From NCBI GenBank assembly GCA_951217055.1, contig OX578276.1, forward strand, positions 59,829,307 through 59,893,306: DNA of 64,000 bases, written 5' to 3'. The translations under genes and the position numbers were made by a program. Below the pieces are notes generated by a model that saw only the letters and a list, made by a program, of their open reading frames with translations, did not search any database and had not been told where the DNA came from. The stretch comes from Gerris lacustris. Taxonomy: Eukaryota > Arthropoda > Insecta > Hemiptera > Gerridae. Below, piece by piece: positions 46,560 to 61,259 of this stretch; position 1 is the stretch's first letter; every line of letters begins with the position of its first letter.

Positions 46560-47586
46560 GAGGTAAATAACCGCTAATTTCTTTAAAATATTATACTAAA
46601 AATTATTGTTATTCAATTTTGTTCATTGTGTAGGTATAAAGTTTAGAATGATCAATATTTATTTGAATTGAATAAAATAAAAACCGGATTCAATAAAAGC
46701 TTTATAATTTAATTTATGATTTTAAATATTCGTTAAACCCTCTATTTCTTTTTAATTTCCAATTTGCTTTATAATATTTTTTACAAACAACTGACCTTTA
46801 AAATTTGATTATGATGCGTATCAGTTTTAACTGCTTAATAAACCTTTTATTTTAATCTTTTTTATATAGCTCCTTTTTTTCTTTTTTTTTAATGCTTATA
46901 ATCTTTGCAAAATTCAATAAGCACTATAATGTAATTTGTTTATTTATTTTTCTTCTTTGTATATTTTTTTCTTCATAGTTTTTAATGCATGCAGAACTTA
47001 AGGTGAAAACTAATGTTTTCGTACCTTAGGTTTTATAACGTATAAAATATTATAATGATATAGTGTATAAAATAATCTGATACCAAGAAGATTATGATAA
47101 TTACAACCTTTGTTAAATATTATATGGTTGCCGAAGTTGTGTATCGTCATGTGTTCACTATAAAGGTAGGTTTATTGCAATAAGTTATTGACTTAGAAAT
47201 TGTATGCTGCAAAGCATATACCCGTAGCAATCAAGCCTAATCTGCCAAACATCTTGGTCCATTAATCTTTTGCACCCATACATCATACTTTCACTCTCAA
47301 CTCACTTCTACTTCATGAACTTCGTAAATTCTTATGTTCATGTCAGCATTATCACTCCTATATTTATATTCAGCTTCCATACATCTTAGTATTTGTTTAT
47401 TTCCATTAAACACCCTTGGAATTTTTAATTAATAAACTGTCTGTATTAATTTGACGATGATCTCATGTATTTTTTAAAAATAAGTAACCGTGAAAATTAT
47501 TGATTGTTTTTGTATGTAGATAAAACGTATGGTTGGGGTTTCTATATACATATTTATTTAACCTTTTTTAAAAAAGAATTTGTACA

Positions 47587-47622
<36 letters not shown>

Positions 47623-49130
47623 AGCACACTTTGGTACAAAAAATAAATTAATAACATATTTATTAATAATACATTAAGGTAAAAATATGAAGTTATAATT
47701 AATTTAAAAAAAAAAATTAAAAATAAACAAAAATGGTTATTTTTACGAATTCGGTACTCTTTGGAATTTAACTGTGGCAATACGTGGAAGATGAGCACTT
47801 TTGGCATACTCTTATCTCCAAATAAGATTTACTCAAAAAATATTCGAGTAAAACGTAGAACCATTTATAAAACCCTGGACACAATTTGGCTATTGGTTTA
47901 GTTGAAACAAATAGAACTAAACATGAATTCAATTATATAGATAAGCATTTTATTCCTATTTTCTTATTATTATCCTATCAATGTGTTATCAATTTCAGAA
48001 ATGCATTATATATAGAAATATATATACCGAGTTACGATTTGGAAATGTTCTTCTCATGATGTAATACTAATTAATGGGTAAATAAAAGAACCAAAGCCAT
48101 AATAAAAAAGAAAGAAAGGATAAGTGAAGAAATAAATAAGCTTAATATGCGTATTAAAACTATTATTAAATTTAAATAAAATAACTGCGCAATAAAAAAA
48201 AAATTATTTCGTTGCATCGCTAGCTATTGAAAGGAAAACTTATTATTTAACGAGTAGTATACATTGTATAGCTACATTACTTTAGTCTTCGATCCTTCTG
48301 GCAGATTGCACCAGCAGCTATTCTTCTATTGAGTCATTAGACTGTATGATTATAATTTCCTATTTCTATTCATTGTCTAAGTCTAAAACCGAGATCATGC
48401 CCTCTGATATTCATCTGGGGTCTGGCCAGCGTCCTGTCTCCGCGGAAACTTTTAAATAAACATGAGCTAACAGCTTAATTATAGAAATTATTCTAAAATC
48501 CGAATGGTTTTTGAATGCTTCAATCTAATTATAGTTTTGCACAATAAAAAAAAGGAGTGTACCTTAAAACTAATTCAGATAAACAACTGGTTTTAAACAA
48601 AAATTCAGTTTAGAAAAGTATATTTCTATTATTTTGTTAGCTTCATACCGTTTAGTGATCAAGGGTAACCGCTTCTCTTCCTGATAATACATTCAAATTA
48701 TTCTATAATTTCTATTCTGTAACTGGTTATGATTGCTTTAAGTTGTATGTCGTCGGTCTCTTTAAACATTTACAACTTGAGAATTTATAAAAACTATTTA
48801 CAAACCAATTTATCCCTCCACCAAGAGAAAATACCGTGATGTTTTTTATATAGGGAACACACATATTTTTAAAATATCTTGTTTAATTTATTTTTGTTTG
48901 AAGGTTATATGTAAATTATGAAATTATGTTTAACTAAGAACGAAAAAAACTAAAAGTCCCATAATTTGTTTGAAACTTGTTACATGGGGTAAATATGGAA
49001 ATGTTTTGATTGTTAAGTATTCATTTTTTGCTGATTTCCCTGAGTAATTTATTTTATATTAAAAAAAAGAATTAAAATTCCCAGTTGTCAATGTATAAAT
49101 AATTTCTACTTAGTCTGAAGTAATAAACCT
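46560..49130. other. AT-rich sequence with poly-A
   Basis: A27 at 47592-47618. No gene or element edge recognised. Confidence 0.45.
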
Positions 49131-49247
49131 AAAATTAGCCCCCGCCCCCTGGTGGTCCGCTACTTGTGCTTACATAACTGTTTCTATTTTACCACCTAAG
49201 TTGAGTAGCATTCGAAACTACTCTTCGTATTGACATATATCCGCATG

Positions 49248-49460
49248 TCAAATACGAATTTGTCGATTACCATCGACGAGGTGTCTTCTCGGTAGGACCA
49301 AACGTGTCGTTGGCACTTCGCTCATCGGATCGACGTGGTCTGGGATCCAATGAAGAACCCATGACCTAACACCTTTAGCAACAAATTTAAATTCCGGAGG
49401 GTGTTGTAATTCTAAGGATCGCTCTGCTAGGCATGCGTCTAGCTGTTTAAGTTTAATCAT
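49248..49460 (-). CDS. 70-residue ORF in a GC-richer patch, unassigned
   Basis: Mixed-composition frame (MIKLKQLDACLAERSLELQH..., ending DGNRQIRI) in the GC-richer 49140-49470. No domain recognised, no clear splice sites, and no stop-free extension. It could be a decayed transposon ORF fragment. I doubt it is a gene. Confidence 0.15.
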   Translation of the reverse strand: MIKLKQLDACLAERSLELQHPPEFKFVAKGVRSWVLHWIPDHVDPMSEVPTTRLVLPRRHLVDGNRQIRI

Positions 49461-49599
49461 TATTTTCGTTTTGATTTTGTGTCTCTATGATGGCCAATAG
49501 CTTTGAATAGAGATTAGAGAAGGGCCGTTGAACCGATTAATCAAATTAGTTATAAAACTAACATATTTATCCCGTAAATCAGAAGAATGAACCTGTAAC

Positions 49600-52220
49600 A
49601 TCAATTTTTTTTTACTTTATCTAAATGCATGTCATTATTAATAAATACAATGTGTTTGTAGATCTTAACACGTATGTATACGCTCAATGTGATCCGTTTA
49701 TAACCCTGATCTTGTTCATGAAGAACAAGATATAGTAATATTGTTATATTAGATTCTTTCTTTTTCCTACCACACTTGAGATTGGGAAATGTTTTTTGAG
49801 CTGTATAGACATAGAGGGGCTGGCTCAAACCCAAGCCTAGCTAACTACTCAGAACCATAGATCGTGATGCGAACCACCGTCTGACAACAAATAACCCCTA
49901 ATTACAGCGAACTCCTGCGGGGGCCGGCCGATTCTAAATAAAAAAAAATATATGGTAAATATGAAGTGGCGTCACACTATAGATGAATGTTAGATGTTGT
50001 GGCCACCGGCTGTCCTTCCTAATACATTCCTAATATTATCGTTTTCTCTATTTTGGCAACCTTATAAAAGAGCAACTCTTTATCCAATTAGCGTCGATCT
50101 TTAGGTTTGGTTTGTGATGAAATTATACCTTTGATTATTTTATCTTATTTTATTACATTTTGTTTTCTTTTCTAAAGAATAAAAAAGAAACAATACTGAT
50201 GGTAAAGCACTAGTGTTATAGCTGTTTTTACTTCACATTTATATTGTATTCAAATTAAATATGTATTTTTAATTTTGACTTATTAATTATGCAAAATTGT
50301 ATTATTACTAATATACACATTTTCTTCGGGGGTTAAATTTTAAAACAGTTTATTATTTTTTTATATAGCTGCGTTGTTTCTATTTTAACAATTAAATTTG
50401 AAAAATAGAATAGTGGGAGTTGGTGCCGGGACCACGTCCAAAATCTTTTTTCTCTCATCACGATCTTATATACTTGAGACAATTTTTAGTTGATTGCTGT
50501 TGTGTATTTCCCAGAGAAATTCCATACTTTTATTTGGTTTAGGGCACTAAAAATTAAAGAAGAAATAAGTTAATGTATAACTTCCTTAGTAGCTACTTTT
50601 ATTTACATTTTGATTTCTTAAAAAAATAGTGTTGATTTTCTTATAGAATTTTCTTTCCATCGACAGCAGTTGTTAAAGTGGTCTTATAATGCTTCTGACA
50701 CTCCAATAGACGACAGCCTTTAGGAAAATTTGGCTTAATAAATTGGCTAGTCAGTTCAATTGACATAAATTGCCAGATATGTGCATTTTACATAAATTAT
50801 TTTGTATTGGTGGTCGCGTCCATGCAATTTACAAGAAATAAGCAAATATTTAATTGATTTGTTACCATATCACTGAATAATATTAGTGTCTTTGTCTATA
50901 TTAGCGGTCTATTTTTTGGTGTGTCTTAATCAGTAATTTGGTATCACTGTAATAAAATAGTTTTACTCCACTGGAATAAATTCTAGCGAAGGGTTATATT
51001 ATCACTTCATACTATACTCTAGGCTTGACCATTTCACATATTATAACTAGCTAGTATATTGAGGCAATTATCTTAAGAGACTATATTCTTATATCTTTTC
51101 TTCACAAGTTTTATTTTCAGATGGCTAATATTTTAAGGTAGATATTAGGTGATCTTTTGTTTGTGTTCAAATTTAAGGTTAAATCTGGGAAAATAAAATA
51201 AGACTACATAGTATGTGGGATATTAGATGTTTTAATTGTTAAGTCGTAAACAAATGAATTGTCGAATCACAGCAGTGTTATTTATTACAGATTTTTATGT
51301 GATACCTGAAAAAATGGCTTTTCTCTCTTCACGGATCTGGTTTATCCTTTGACAATATTTGTTAAAGCGGTAATCTTGTGTTCAGTCATTTTCTCTAAGT
51401 GCTCAATCATGTTACTGAACTAACATGTTTTTATTCACAAATCTCCATATATACCCTTAGTGTGATTTTTCCTTTTAGACCCGATGTTTTGTTTTCTGTC
51501 TGTTTTTGCTTAACAAGAACCAGCATATTTATTCAAAATAAGTTACCTTATAAATAAAACAGATTTAGAAAAAAGTTCTTTTTCATTTTAAATTTTCTTG
51601 ATGGCACCTAAGAGAAATGCAATATTTTGTACCGAGACGCCTATTTACATATAGATTTGTTACAAACTTTTACAATCTGCAATTTTATGGTTTCCTTATG
51701 CCAGTTAAAAGAGATTGAATGCCAGTCAAATAATGTTATATTAAATAAAGAAAGCAGTGCTAGGAGAAAGCCGTTTCTTAGGGTGAAAATATAACCACAT
51801 TTATTACTATTAGAGTTTCAACTGTTTAATGCGGTATTTGTTTTCGAGCACTCTTAGTGAAGTAACTCTATGTTTCTTTAAAGATTTATGTACGCATTGC
51901 TTCTTTCAAATCAGTTTGGTAAAGTAAATAATCTGCTAACATACAAATTTAACAGTTTATCAATCTTAACCCTTTAGTAATCTCATAATATATTTTTCTG
52001 TGCATATTTATTTGTTTACTACTAGATGAAACAAGTCATTTTTAACTCGAATATATGGCTTAATTTAGTAATACGACGTAATAATAAATTAAGGGATAGC
52101 CTTGTATAAATGTTTTTCACTACAGTTTAATAATCACTCATTTAGTTGGCTAATAGTAATATCTATATTGGTTCGTTAGAACGCAGATCATAATTAATAT
52201 ACATGTTTATTTCAAAATAA
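49600..52220. other. AT-rich non-coding stretch
   Basis: No recognised features. A GC-rich GGGGGCCGGCCG lies near 49919. Confidence 0.45.
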
Positions 52221-52222
52221 TA

Positions 52223-52405
52223 TCAAGTATTGATTTCACTATATTCTTTGAGCTTTGCTTCCACAGACTGGCTCGTCATTACAATCTTGGGTTTTTTTTT
52301 TACTGTAACAACCTCTTCAAAAAAGATATGAAGTTTCACTTCTACTATTGGAATCACCTGAAGAGTGAGTGAGTAAATTATGTTAGCTCTAAACTGCATA
52401 TTCAA
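52223..52405 (-). pseudogene. Possible decayed coding fragment
   Basis: A 60-residue minus-strand frame ending SVEAKLKEYSEINT, with AATAAA about 15 bp after its stop. An overlapping frame gives SGDSNSRSETSYLF before a run of six T/A, so a single slip could join the two. This acidic/serine stretch then lysine-rich tail is reminiscent of hAT/ZBED transposase linkers, but I cannot confirm any family. Confidence 0.2.
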
Positions 52406-52712
52406 TACGATTTGTACAACAATAAAAAAATGACTAAAATTGTATACATTTAAAAGTTCAGGGCCCTCTTTTGAGGTAAAATAATTTTACTGCCTACATT
52501 AGTTATGGTGTAATGGAATGCTTGTTATCAAATGAGCCCTTATTTTGATAAAAAAATAGCTCTTTATCTATTATAAATTATTTATTAACTAGCAACTTAC
52601 TTTTATAAATTCGTTTTATTACCCTCAACGTAATTATATTAAACTTCTATGATAATTGATAAAATGACTTGTTAACCAAATTTATTTAAAAAAAAAAAAT
52701 ATATATATTATA

Positions 52713-53506
52713 TACAGTATGTCCACGGGTTGAGTTGCCTATACGTGTAACCGGTCCAAATTTTGACTATACAAGACAAAAGTATTCTTCATCATTTCTT
52801 TAAGATACTATTCCAAATTTATTTTTCGCATAGAAAAGTTCGATAATCAAATTTATAAAATCCCCCCCCCCCCCTGCCATTTATAAAAAGTAATTTTGTC
52901 TGATTCAAATTTATGTGGGGTCGATTTAAAGGTCTCATTGAGTGTTGTAGTATTGATTTTTTTGATAAAAGCAACATGAAAGCATTTATTGAGAAAGTCG
53001 TATTTATTATTTGAATATTATTTATTTCTTTAATAATAAAAAAAAATCATTTTCAAACATGAATTTATTTCCCCCTTTAATAGCTTTCATGTTGTTTTTA
53101 TCAAAAAAAGCAAAACCACAACTTTTAATGCGCTCAATGAGATCTTTAAATCGACCCAGCATAAATTAGAATCAGACAAATTTTACTTTTTATAAATGGC
53201 AGGGGGGGGGGGATTTTATAAATTTGATTATCGAACTTTTCTATGCGAAAAATAAATTTGGAATAGTATCTTAAAAAAATGATGAAGTATGCTTTTTTCT
53301 TGTATAGTCAAAATTTGGACCGGTTTACTCTTGTACAATTTTAGGAAATTGTACTTTCTGGGTACAGGGTACATTTTGAACAAAAAGTAATACTATAAAT
53401 CTTCATTTAAGAACATGCAGGAGATTTTATGAAGAGTGACTTTTCTTCGAAAATTGATTTTTTTTTTAATTTACAGGCAACTCAATCCGTGGACATACCT
53501 ACTGTA
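52713..53506. mobile_element. Tc1/mariner-like palindromic MITE
   Basis: Left end TA-CAGTATGTCCACGG, right end complement CAGTAGGTATGTCCACGG-TA, with TA on both sides. Long arms pair over some 350 bp (for example TATCGAACTTTTCTATGCG against its complement). A C13 run in the left arm faces a G10 run in the right. The right arm has about 130 extra bases between GGACCGGTTTA and the terminus. No transposase. Confidence 0.8.
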
Positions 53507-53860
53507 TATATATATTTTTTTTTTTTTTTCTTGTTGCCAAATTTATTAAAACAATCTAAGTGTTGATAATGTGGTATGATTAAAGGACACTGAAATGACG
53601 CCTTATAAATTAATGTCTATTTATGAACTTTACACTTCGCATGGTTCTTCCTTTCGTTATAGCAACCTTTGAAACATTATTATCTTGATAAGGTTTTCTT
53701 GGCTAAATATCTTTGATAAATAATTCAACCAAACTAATATTTTATATTACTAGGGTAGTTTTAGCTTTTGAAAATTCAGAAGCTCTTTTCAATACCGTGG
53801 ACAACATTTTCTTACTGAGTAGATGGAGTTGAGAAAGTTAGCTCTATACATTTGTATGTA
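53507..53860. other. AT-rich spacer
   Basis: T-run at 53515-53530; otherwise nothing. Confidence 0.45.
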
Positions 53861-54176
53861 TACTTAATCCACATACCACTGACTGACTGACATATCACGA
53901 CATCTCTAGAACCACACCGTCCACTGGACCTTAGAACATGAAATTTGGTTGGAAGGTAGTTTCCTCTTAGTTACTAGGTCCTCCCTCGCCTAGCCATATT
54001 TTTTTACGATTTGCCATCTTGAATTAGATAAGATCATTAATTGATATGCAAAATTCAAAATCAAAATTTGATTTATATGCAAAACTCGACAGGACCCTAT
54101 CTCCGGAACCAATTGCCCTGGAATCTTCGAATTTGGAATTTATCAACCTTCTATAAGCAACATCCAAGAATTCATT
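53860..54176 (+). repeat. Probable decayed dispersed repeat
   Basis: A GACTGACTGACA microsatellite followed by CATGAAATTTGGTTGGAAGG and CCTATCTCCGGAACCAATTG. This is the layout of the window's other microsatellite-bearing repeats, with no sequence match that I could establish. Confidence 0.35.
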
Positions 54177-54572
54177 TTATAATAAAGCCGTTTTGATTAG
54201 GCCATTTTGATTAAAGATGGTGACTATATTTGTATTTGAACCAAGTCTCCTTACTGACATAATTATCAAAACAAGAATAAAATCATTTTTTATATTTGGT
54301 ATGATAATTTCTAAAATAATATTGATATCTGCCATGGACCTGCCATGGACCATCTTTTTAGGATGTATGTATTCAGTTATAGAATATAATTTTAATTTAA
54401 ATCGAGAAATGCAATGAGATAGCTGAGAGAGGGGGCACCTAAGGACAAAACCTTGCTTGCCCGGAAAGTTGTCATTTATATATTCGTTCCACGTTAATAA
54501 TCCTGGGTTGATGTCGAGGCATATGCTGTTTGCTAGGAAAAATTTAGAAAATATATTTAAAATTACCTTCAA
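54177..54572 (-). CDS. 131-residue ORF, unassigned
   Basis: Longest frame in the window that is not low-complexity. The N-terminal part (ICLDINPGLLTWNEYINDNF...) has mixed composition and follows an acceptor-like AATTTTTCCTAG on the minus strand near 54536; the C-terminal part is Ile/Asn-rich and looks random. No domain recognised. It overlaps the edge of the repeat at 53860-54176. Probably not a gene. Confidence 0.15.
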   Translation of the reverse strand: MKVILNIFSKFFLANSICLDINPGLLTWNEYINDNFPGKQGFVLRCPLSQLSHCISRFKLKLYSITEYIHPKKMVHGRSMADINIILEIIIPNIKNDFILVLIIMSVRRLGSNTNIVTIFNQNGLIKTALL

Positions 54573-54589
54573 ATGTTATAATTGGATTG

Positions 54590-55326
54590 CAGACAGAGCC
54601 AACCTAACGATGTTATGTGCATCTCTCCCTAGATGACTGTGATTTTTCATGTTCTAAAAATAGTTTTTTTTTACTATTAGAGTTTGTTTACACCAATCCA
54701 TTAGTCCGTGGACACTTATGAGGAAAACATAGTGATGTAATCAAATACTTCTTTCTTAATGGCCCAAGTACATAAATATCCTCTGTTCGAAAAAAAATCT
54801 TAAATTAAATAATGGAAACAAAAATTTATTTCTATGGGTAAAAGCATAGTATAATAAATCTTTTTTATTAAATTTTTCCTATACACTAAACATATTTGCT
54901 TTTTTGTGGTATATTTTAGCAATAAACTAGTTTTATTATTAATCGATATTTGTGATGTATTATTATATGCCATTGTATTAATAGATTAATAAATGGCATA
55001 ATTCCCCTAATAACTGTACATTGTTTATGAAGTCAGATTTAACAAAAAATTGTCATTATCCGTACCTATGAAAACAGGAAGGAGAAGAAGATATAGTTAT
55101 GTATATCGAGTGTCACAGAATAGAACCAGATTCTCATCTCTAGTCACACACTGTTTTTCTTCATCCATTTATACAGTTTTTTTATGAATCACCTCCCTGG
55201 ACTATAATAACAAGGATGATACTAACATATATACAATATACAATTAGTTGTTTGCCGATTATTTTTAATAATACTCAAAGAGCAAAATTAAGCAAAAATT
55301 GTCAAGAAATCATAATACTACATGCA
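54590..55326. other. AT-rich spacer
   Basis: Nothing recognised. Confidence 0.45.
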
Positions 55327-55514
55327 AGATATGGGAGCGCCTAACGAGGTCATTTTAAAGAAATAACACAATCTGTCCTCACCACGTAAATTGAAAAAGA
55401 ACATACTAAAGAAGTAACAAGTTTTCTTCTTTGTTCTTAGGCACTGATGATGGCCTTTTGAAGGCAGAAAGCAGCTTAGCAGTAATTTTTTTATTTTCAA
55501 TTTACGTGGAGAGA
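55327..55514 (-). mobile_element. Short fold-back element with conserved tail
   Basis: On the minus strand the order is arm, CTGATGA-bearing segment, opposing arm and tail. On the plus strand 55327-55358 (AGATATGGGAGCG...GAGGTCAT...TTAA) matches the complement of the tail at 4763-4794. Arms 55375-55400 and 55493-55514 pair (CACGTAAATTGAAAA against its complement). CTGATGA at 55444-55450 is followed by GGCCTTTTGAAGGC and AGAAAGCAGC. Target duplication unclear. Confidence 0.6.
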
Positions 55515-55870
55515 CTGTTTGTGTTATTCATATAATATTATATGTACAAGTACGCCACATACATGTACACCATATACATCAGTTCACGGCAGATAACATC
55601 ATCATTAGCCATTGTGTTTGTTTTATTTTTGCAATAAATTGATGACTTTTATTCACTATATTATTAGATAGTGTAGTGGTATGAGATGACATGTGGCTTA
55701 ACATATCGTATATAGAAAAGTAAACTGATTAATAAAATGCTGTACGGCTTCCCTGAATCTCAGATTTATTTTGTAAGGTCACTACCATTCGAATTCTCTA
55801 TAATATTAGTAAAGTGTTAAGAATAACTCGGAAATTGATATTTTATTTGTTATTAAATTAATTTGTTAAA

Positions 55871-57820
<1,950 letters not shown>

Positions 57821-58093
57821 TTGGGATATTGCATTTTCGGAAGTATTGACATTATAAAATTAAAGAAAATATGTATACTTTTTTATGATTTAATAATTCA
57901 ATGGCACCCACTCATAACCCTGATAAAAGGTTGTTTTTTTATTTGTATTTTGTCTGCAGAGAGTAGATCTTTGCCACAGTTCTCGGATGGTTTGCTTGCT
58001 AGAAAAGATCCTGTTATGAGGTCTATTGTTTTCTCATTAGAGTTCATCCTTTCTTCTTGTTTTCTTTTATCTTTTTTTCCACCTTCTATTTAG
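57821..58093 (+). CDS. 90-residue ORF with possible exon, unassigned
   Basis: Within the frame, TTTGTATTTTGTCTGCAG is a strong acceptor (ends 57959), followed by open sequence encoding SRSLPQFSDGLLARKDPVM. The following donor (ATGAG|GTCTAT) is weak and the flanks are Phe/Ile/Leu-rich noise. No domain recognised. Confidence 0.15.
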   Translation: MGYCIFGSIDIIKLKKICILFYDLIIQWHPLITLIKGCFFICILSAESRSLPQFSDGLLARKDPVMRSIVFSLEFILSSCFLLSFFPPSI

Positions 58094-58491
58094 TTTGGTT
58101 TTTTAAGCCCGGTATTGTTCGATGGGAAGTGCTTGCCCTAACCCAGGGCAGGAAATGGAAATAGATGCAGTTATCTACGGATCTTGCTTACCTGTTATTC
58201 TGTTGGCAACCTGACGTTATTCTTACCTCCACTTCACCACCCTATCTCTAAAATTAGTCAAATCTATTTATAGAAGAAATTCCAGTTCTCTCCGGAAACT
58301 GATTTTTACGGCTTTGAAAAATAATCTTTTTATAACCGGCTGCCTGGCTTCTGAAGATCGACCTCAAAGTTCTTTTTAAATTAGGTAAAGGTGATAAAGT
58401 CACTCCTTTAAATAACTTTTAAAATAACTGGGCTTCTTAATAGCCCTCTTTTGATAGTCGCCAAGATAAAAAAGAAACAAATTTATTTAGC

Positions 58492-59539
58492 GTCTGTGCA
58501 CAATTAATATTAGTGTCCCCCCCCCTCCCCCCCTCCTGTGGGATTGAAAAGTTTACACTTTCAATTCTAATCAAGACCATTCGTCCACTATAATAAGATA
58601 CGAGGAAGCTATGTGCAGCACTAATTGGCAGACAATTTTCCCTCGTTTTTTTCTAATATATCCTTCTATTAAGTATTTTTAAGTATCTGAGAAAATTTCA
58701 CATTTATAGCTCTTATTTTCGAATTTTCTTTAATATTTGCACGCTATTATCTTGAAAACTAGATTATTCTCGGAGAATTAGCTTGCCCTGCTTTAGACAG
58801 GTTCTATTGGTACTTGAATACACTACTTTACCTTTTTTTAATAAATTCATTTTACTGTAGTTTCATAACAACAACAATTCGGTAGTTTCATAACAACAAA
58901 AAATGTATTATTGTTTCTGGGTGAAAAAAAAATGTGGTTCGTGACTTTTTAATAATATTAATTTTTGGGGTCTTCGTTTCACAGGTTATTCCAAACTACA
59001 ATGGTATCAGGTCTGTGCACAATTAATATTAGTGCCCCCCCCCCCCCCCCCCCTCACCCCTCCTGTGGGATTGAAAAGTTTACACTTTCAATTCTAATCA
59101 AGACCATTCGTCCACTATAATAAGATACGAGGAAGCTATGTGCAGCACTAATTGGCAGACTATTTTCCCTCGTTTTTTTCTAATATATCCTACTAATAAG
59201 TATTTTTAAGTTATCTGAGAAAATTTCACATTTATAGCTCTTATTTTCCAATTTTCTTTAATATTTGCACGCTATTATCTTGAAAACTAGATTATTCTCG
59301 GAGAATTAGCTTGCCCTGCTTTAGACAGGTTTTATTGGTACTTGAATTCACTACTTTACCTTTTTTTAATAAATTCATTTTACTGTAGTTTCATTACAAC
59401 AACAATTCGGTAGTTTCATAACAACAAAAAATGTATTATTGTTTCTGGGTGAAAAAAAAATGTGGTTCGTGACTTTTTAATAATATTAATTTTTGGGGTC
59501 TTCGTTTCACAGGTTATTCCAAACTACAATGGTATCAGG
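58492..59539 (+). repeat. Tandem duplication, two ~520-bp copies
   Basis: 58492-59010 and 59011-59539 match closely, each starting GTCTGTGCACAATTAATATT and ending TTCCAAACTACAATGG. They differ in the C-run near the start (interrupted in the first, up to 20 C in the second) and by a few substitutions. Each carries a Helitron-like 3' end (GAGGAAGCTATGTG, CACTAATTGGCAG). Confidence 0.9.
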
Positions 59540-60665
59540 TTTCTACACTAGGCAACACGCTTCTGTTAAGGTCACGGACAAAATACTGTTTTTTTGTCAT
59601 TTAAAATTACCCATTTATTTTAAGTATTAGTGCTTCAATATAAAATTGTAATATTGATAAATGTGTTTGATTATTTAATTAGACCCTTAAAAGTATAAAC
59701 CTGTCACAATACCCAAATTAATTTTTGTACCATCATAATACTATTTATATCGTTGTAAATGACAGAAGATTAAAAAAAAGTTCATGATCAAACAAACAAA
59801 CCAGAGATTGTAAGTAAAGTGGGTAAATATCTTCAATAAGAAAATGTTATAAAAAAAAATAAGTCAAAATCAAGTTTATTGTTATTTAGTATATTTGTAT
59901 ATTTTTTTTTATCAAGTTGGTTTGTATGCCAACCTGCACTTCATTATCGGTTGCTCTTTATTTGATCAGAGTTGCAATGGTGAATGCTCATTTTAAAGTA
60001 AGTAGGCTGCTGCTTGAATCAGTCCAGACATCTGGTTCTGTATGAAAACCTACGCTGCAATTCACACGAACTTATATTAATAAAAATATATATATGTGTA
60101 TACTTATTTATTTGTATAAAAAATTTCCTCCTCCGAATTATTACTAAACATTAATAAATTTTAAGCAAACCCATAGAATATATGTATCTATATATTATGC
60201 TCTGTGCATAATATGGAGAGTTAGTATTTTATCCTTTATGCCATGATAATAAGCGTTTATTGATTTAAAACTATGTGTACAATCTTTCTTAGTTTGAATT
60301 ATTATAGAAAATTAATCATTGTTTTTCCTTTTTTCATTTACTTAAAAATAAAGTAATTGAATAGATTGTTTTGATACAATGTCTATATGAACCTTGTGTT
60401 AGATTTGTCTGGTAGCTTTGATTACTGACGACAACTTCCTTGCACTACAAATGGCTATTTTGATGAATTGAGTAATCATAATAATATAGAATAACACACA
60501 ACTTTCTCATGTAGATATAGGTACTGATTTTAAATACTATAATATTTCAATTGATTTATTTTTACACATATTTAAAAATCCCGTCAAGTACTTGCTAGTA
60601 AGCTACTAAAGGATTTCGTCGGTCATAAAAATTAATTTCCTACATTGTATTTTTTATTTATTTTA
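59540..60665. other. AT-rich spacer
   Basis: No features recognised. Confidence 0.45.
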
Positions 60666-60794
60666 CTTCCGAGCTTACCGAAGGTAACGGAAGTATTGTG
60701 TTCACTTTTGAGAACGAAAAACTTTTATGCCTCCGATTTTAAAAATTCCAAGACAGAAATCCGTTTCAGACATCAGGGAACATTTTTGGTTCCG

Positions 60795-60826
<32 letters not shown>

Positions 60827-61247
60827 GGTCTGTGTGTCCGCGAATCCTGAAACGTGCGACGATAACTTGAGTAAATGTCGTCCGATTTTGATGAAATTTG
60901 GTGTACATGTTCATTTTACCAATGCCCAGGACGAGTTCGTTGGACAACGTTATCCGTTCAAGCGTTCACGCGCAACGCTCGCGTAAACGTGAGCTTCAAA
61001 TTTAAAATTGGAATTTTAGGTCGGGGAAAAAACCAAACTTCATCTATTCAATGAGACAAACATTTTTTTCAAGTACAATTTTTTAGTAAAACCAACAGCG
61101 ACACAGCTATGAAGTGTTAATGATCACAAAAAACTATTAATAATAAACAATATAACAATAAATTAATATAACGATAATGTTAATATAACAATAAAGTACA
61201 TGATAGGATGCGAGGAAGTTATGTGCCACACCAATTGGCAGTCTATT
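60666..61247 (+). mobile_element. Helitron-like repeat, subfamily A, full copy
   Basis: 5' hairpin at 60666-60693, a longer (TGTC)n tract near 60796-60830, GATAACTTGAGTAAATGTCG, and the 3' end GCGAGGAAGTTATGTGCC with AATTGGCAGTCTATTTT. Nearly collinear with 1988-2560. The 113- and 81-residue frames on opposite strands are conserved only because the repeats are similar. Confidence 0.75.
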
Positions 61248-61259
61248 TTTATTTTATTT

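Noticed and set aside
60645..60986. 113-residue ORF and its 81-residue antisense partner
   Set aside because: Conserved only because the repeat copies are similar; relatives at 1931-2285, 19947-20422 and 44372-44677 have broken frames and no known domain.
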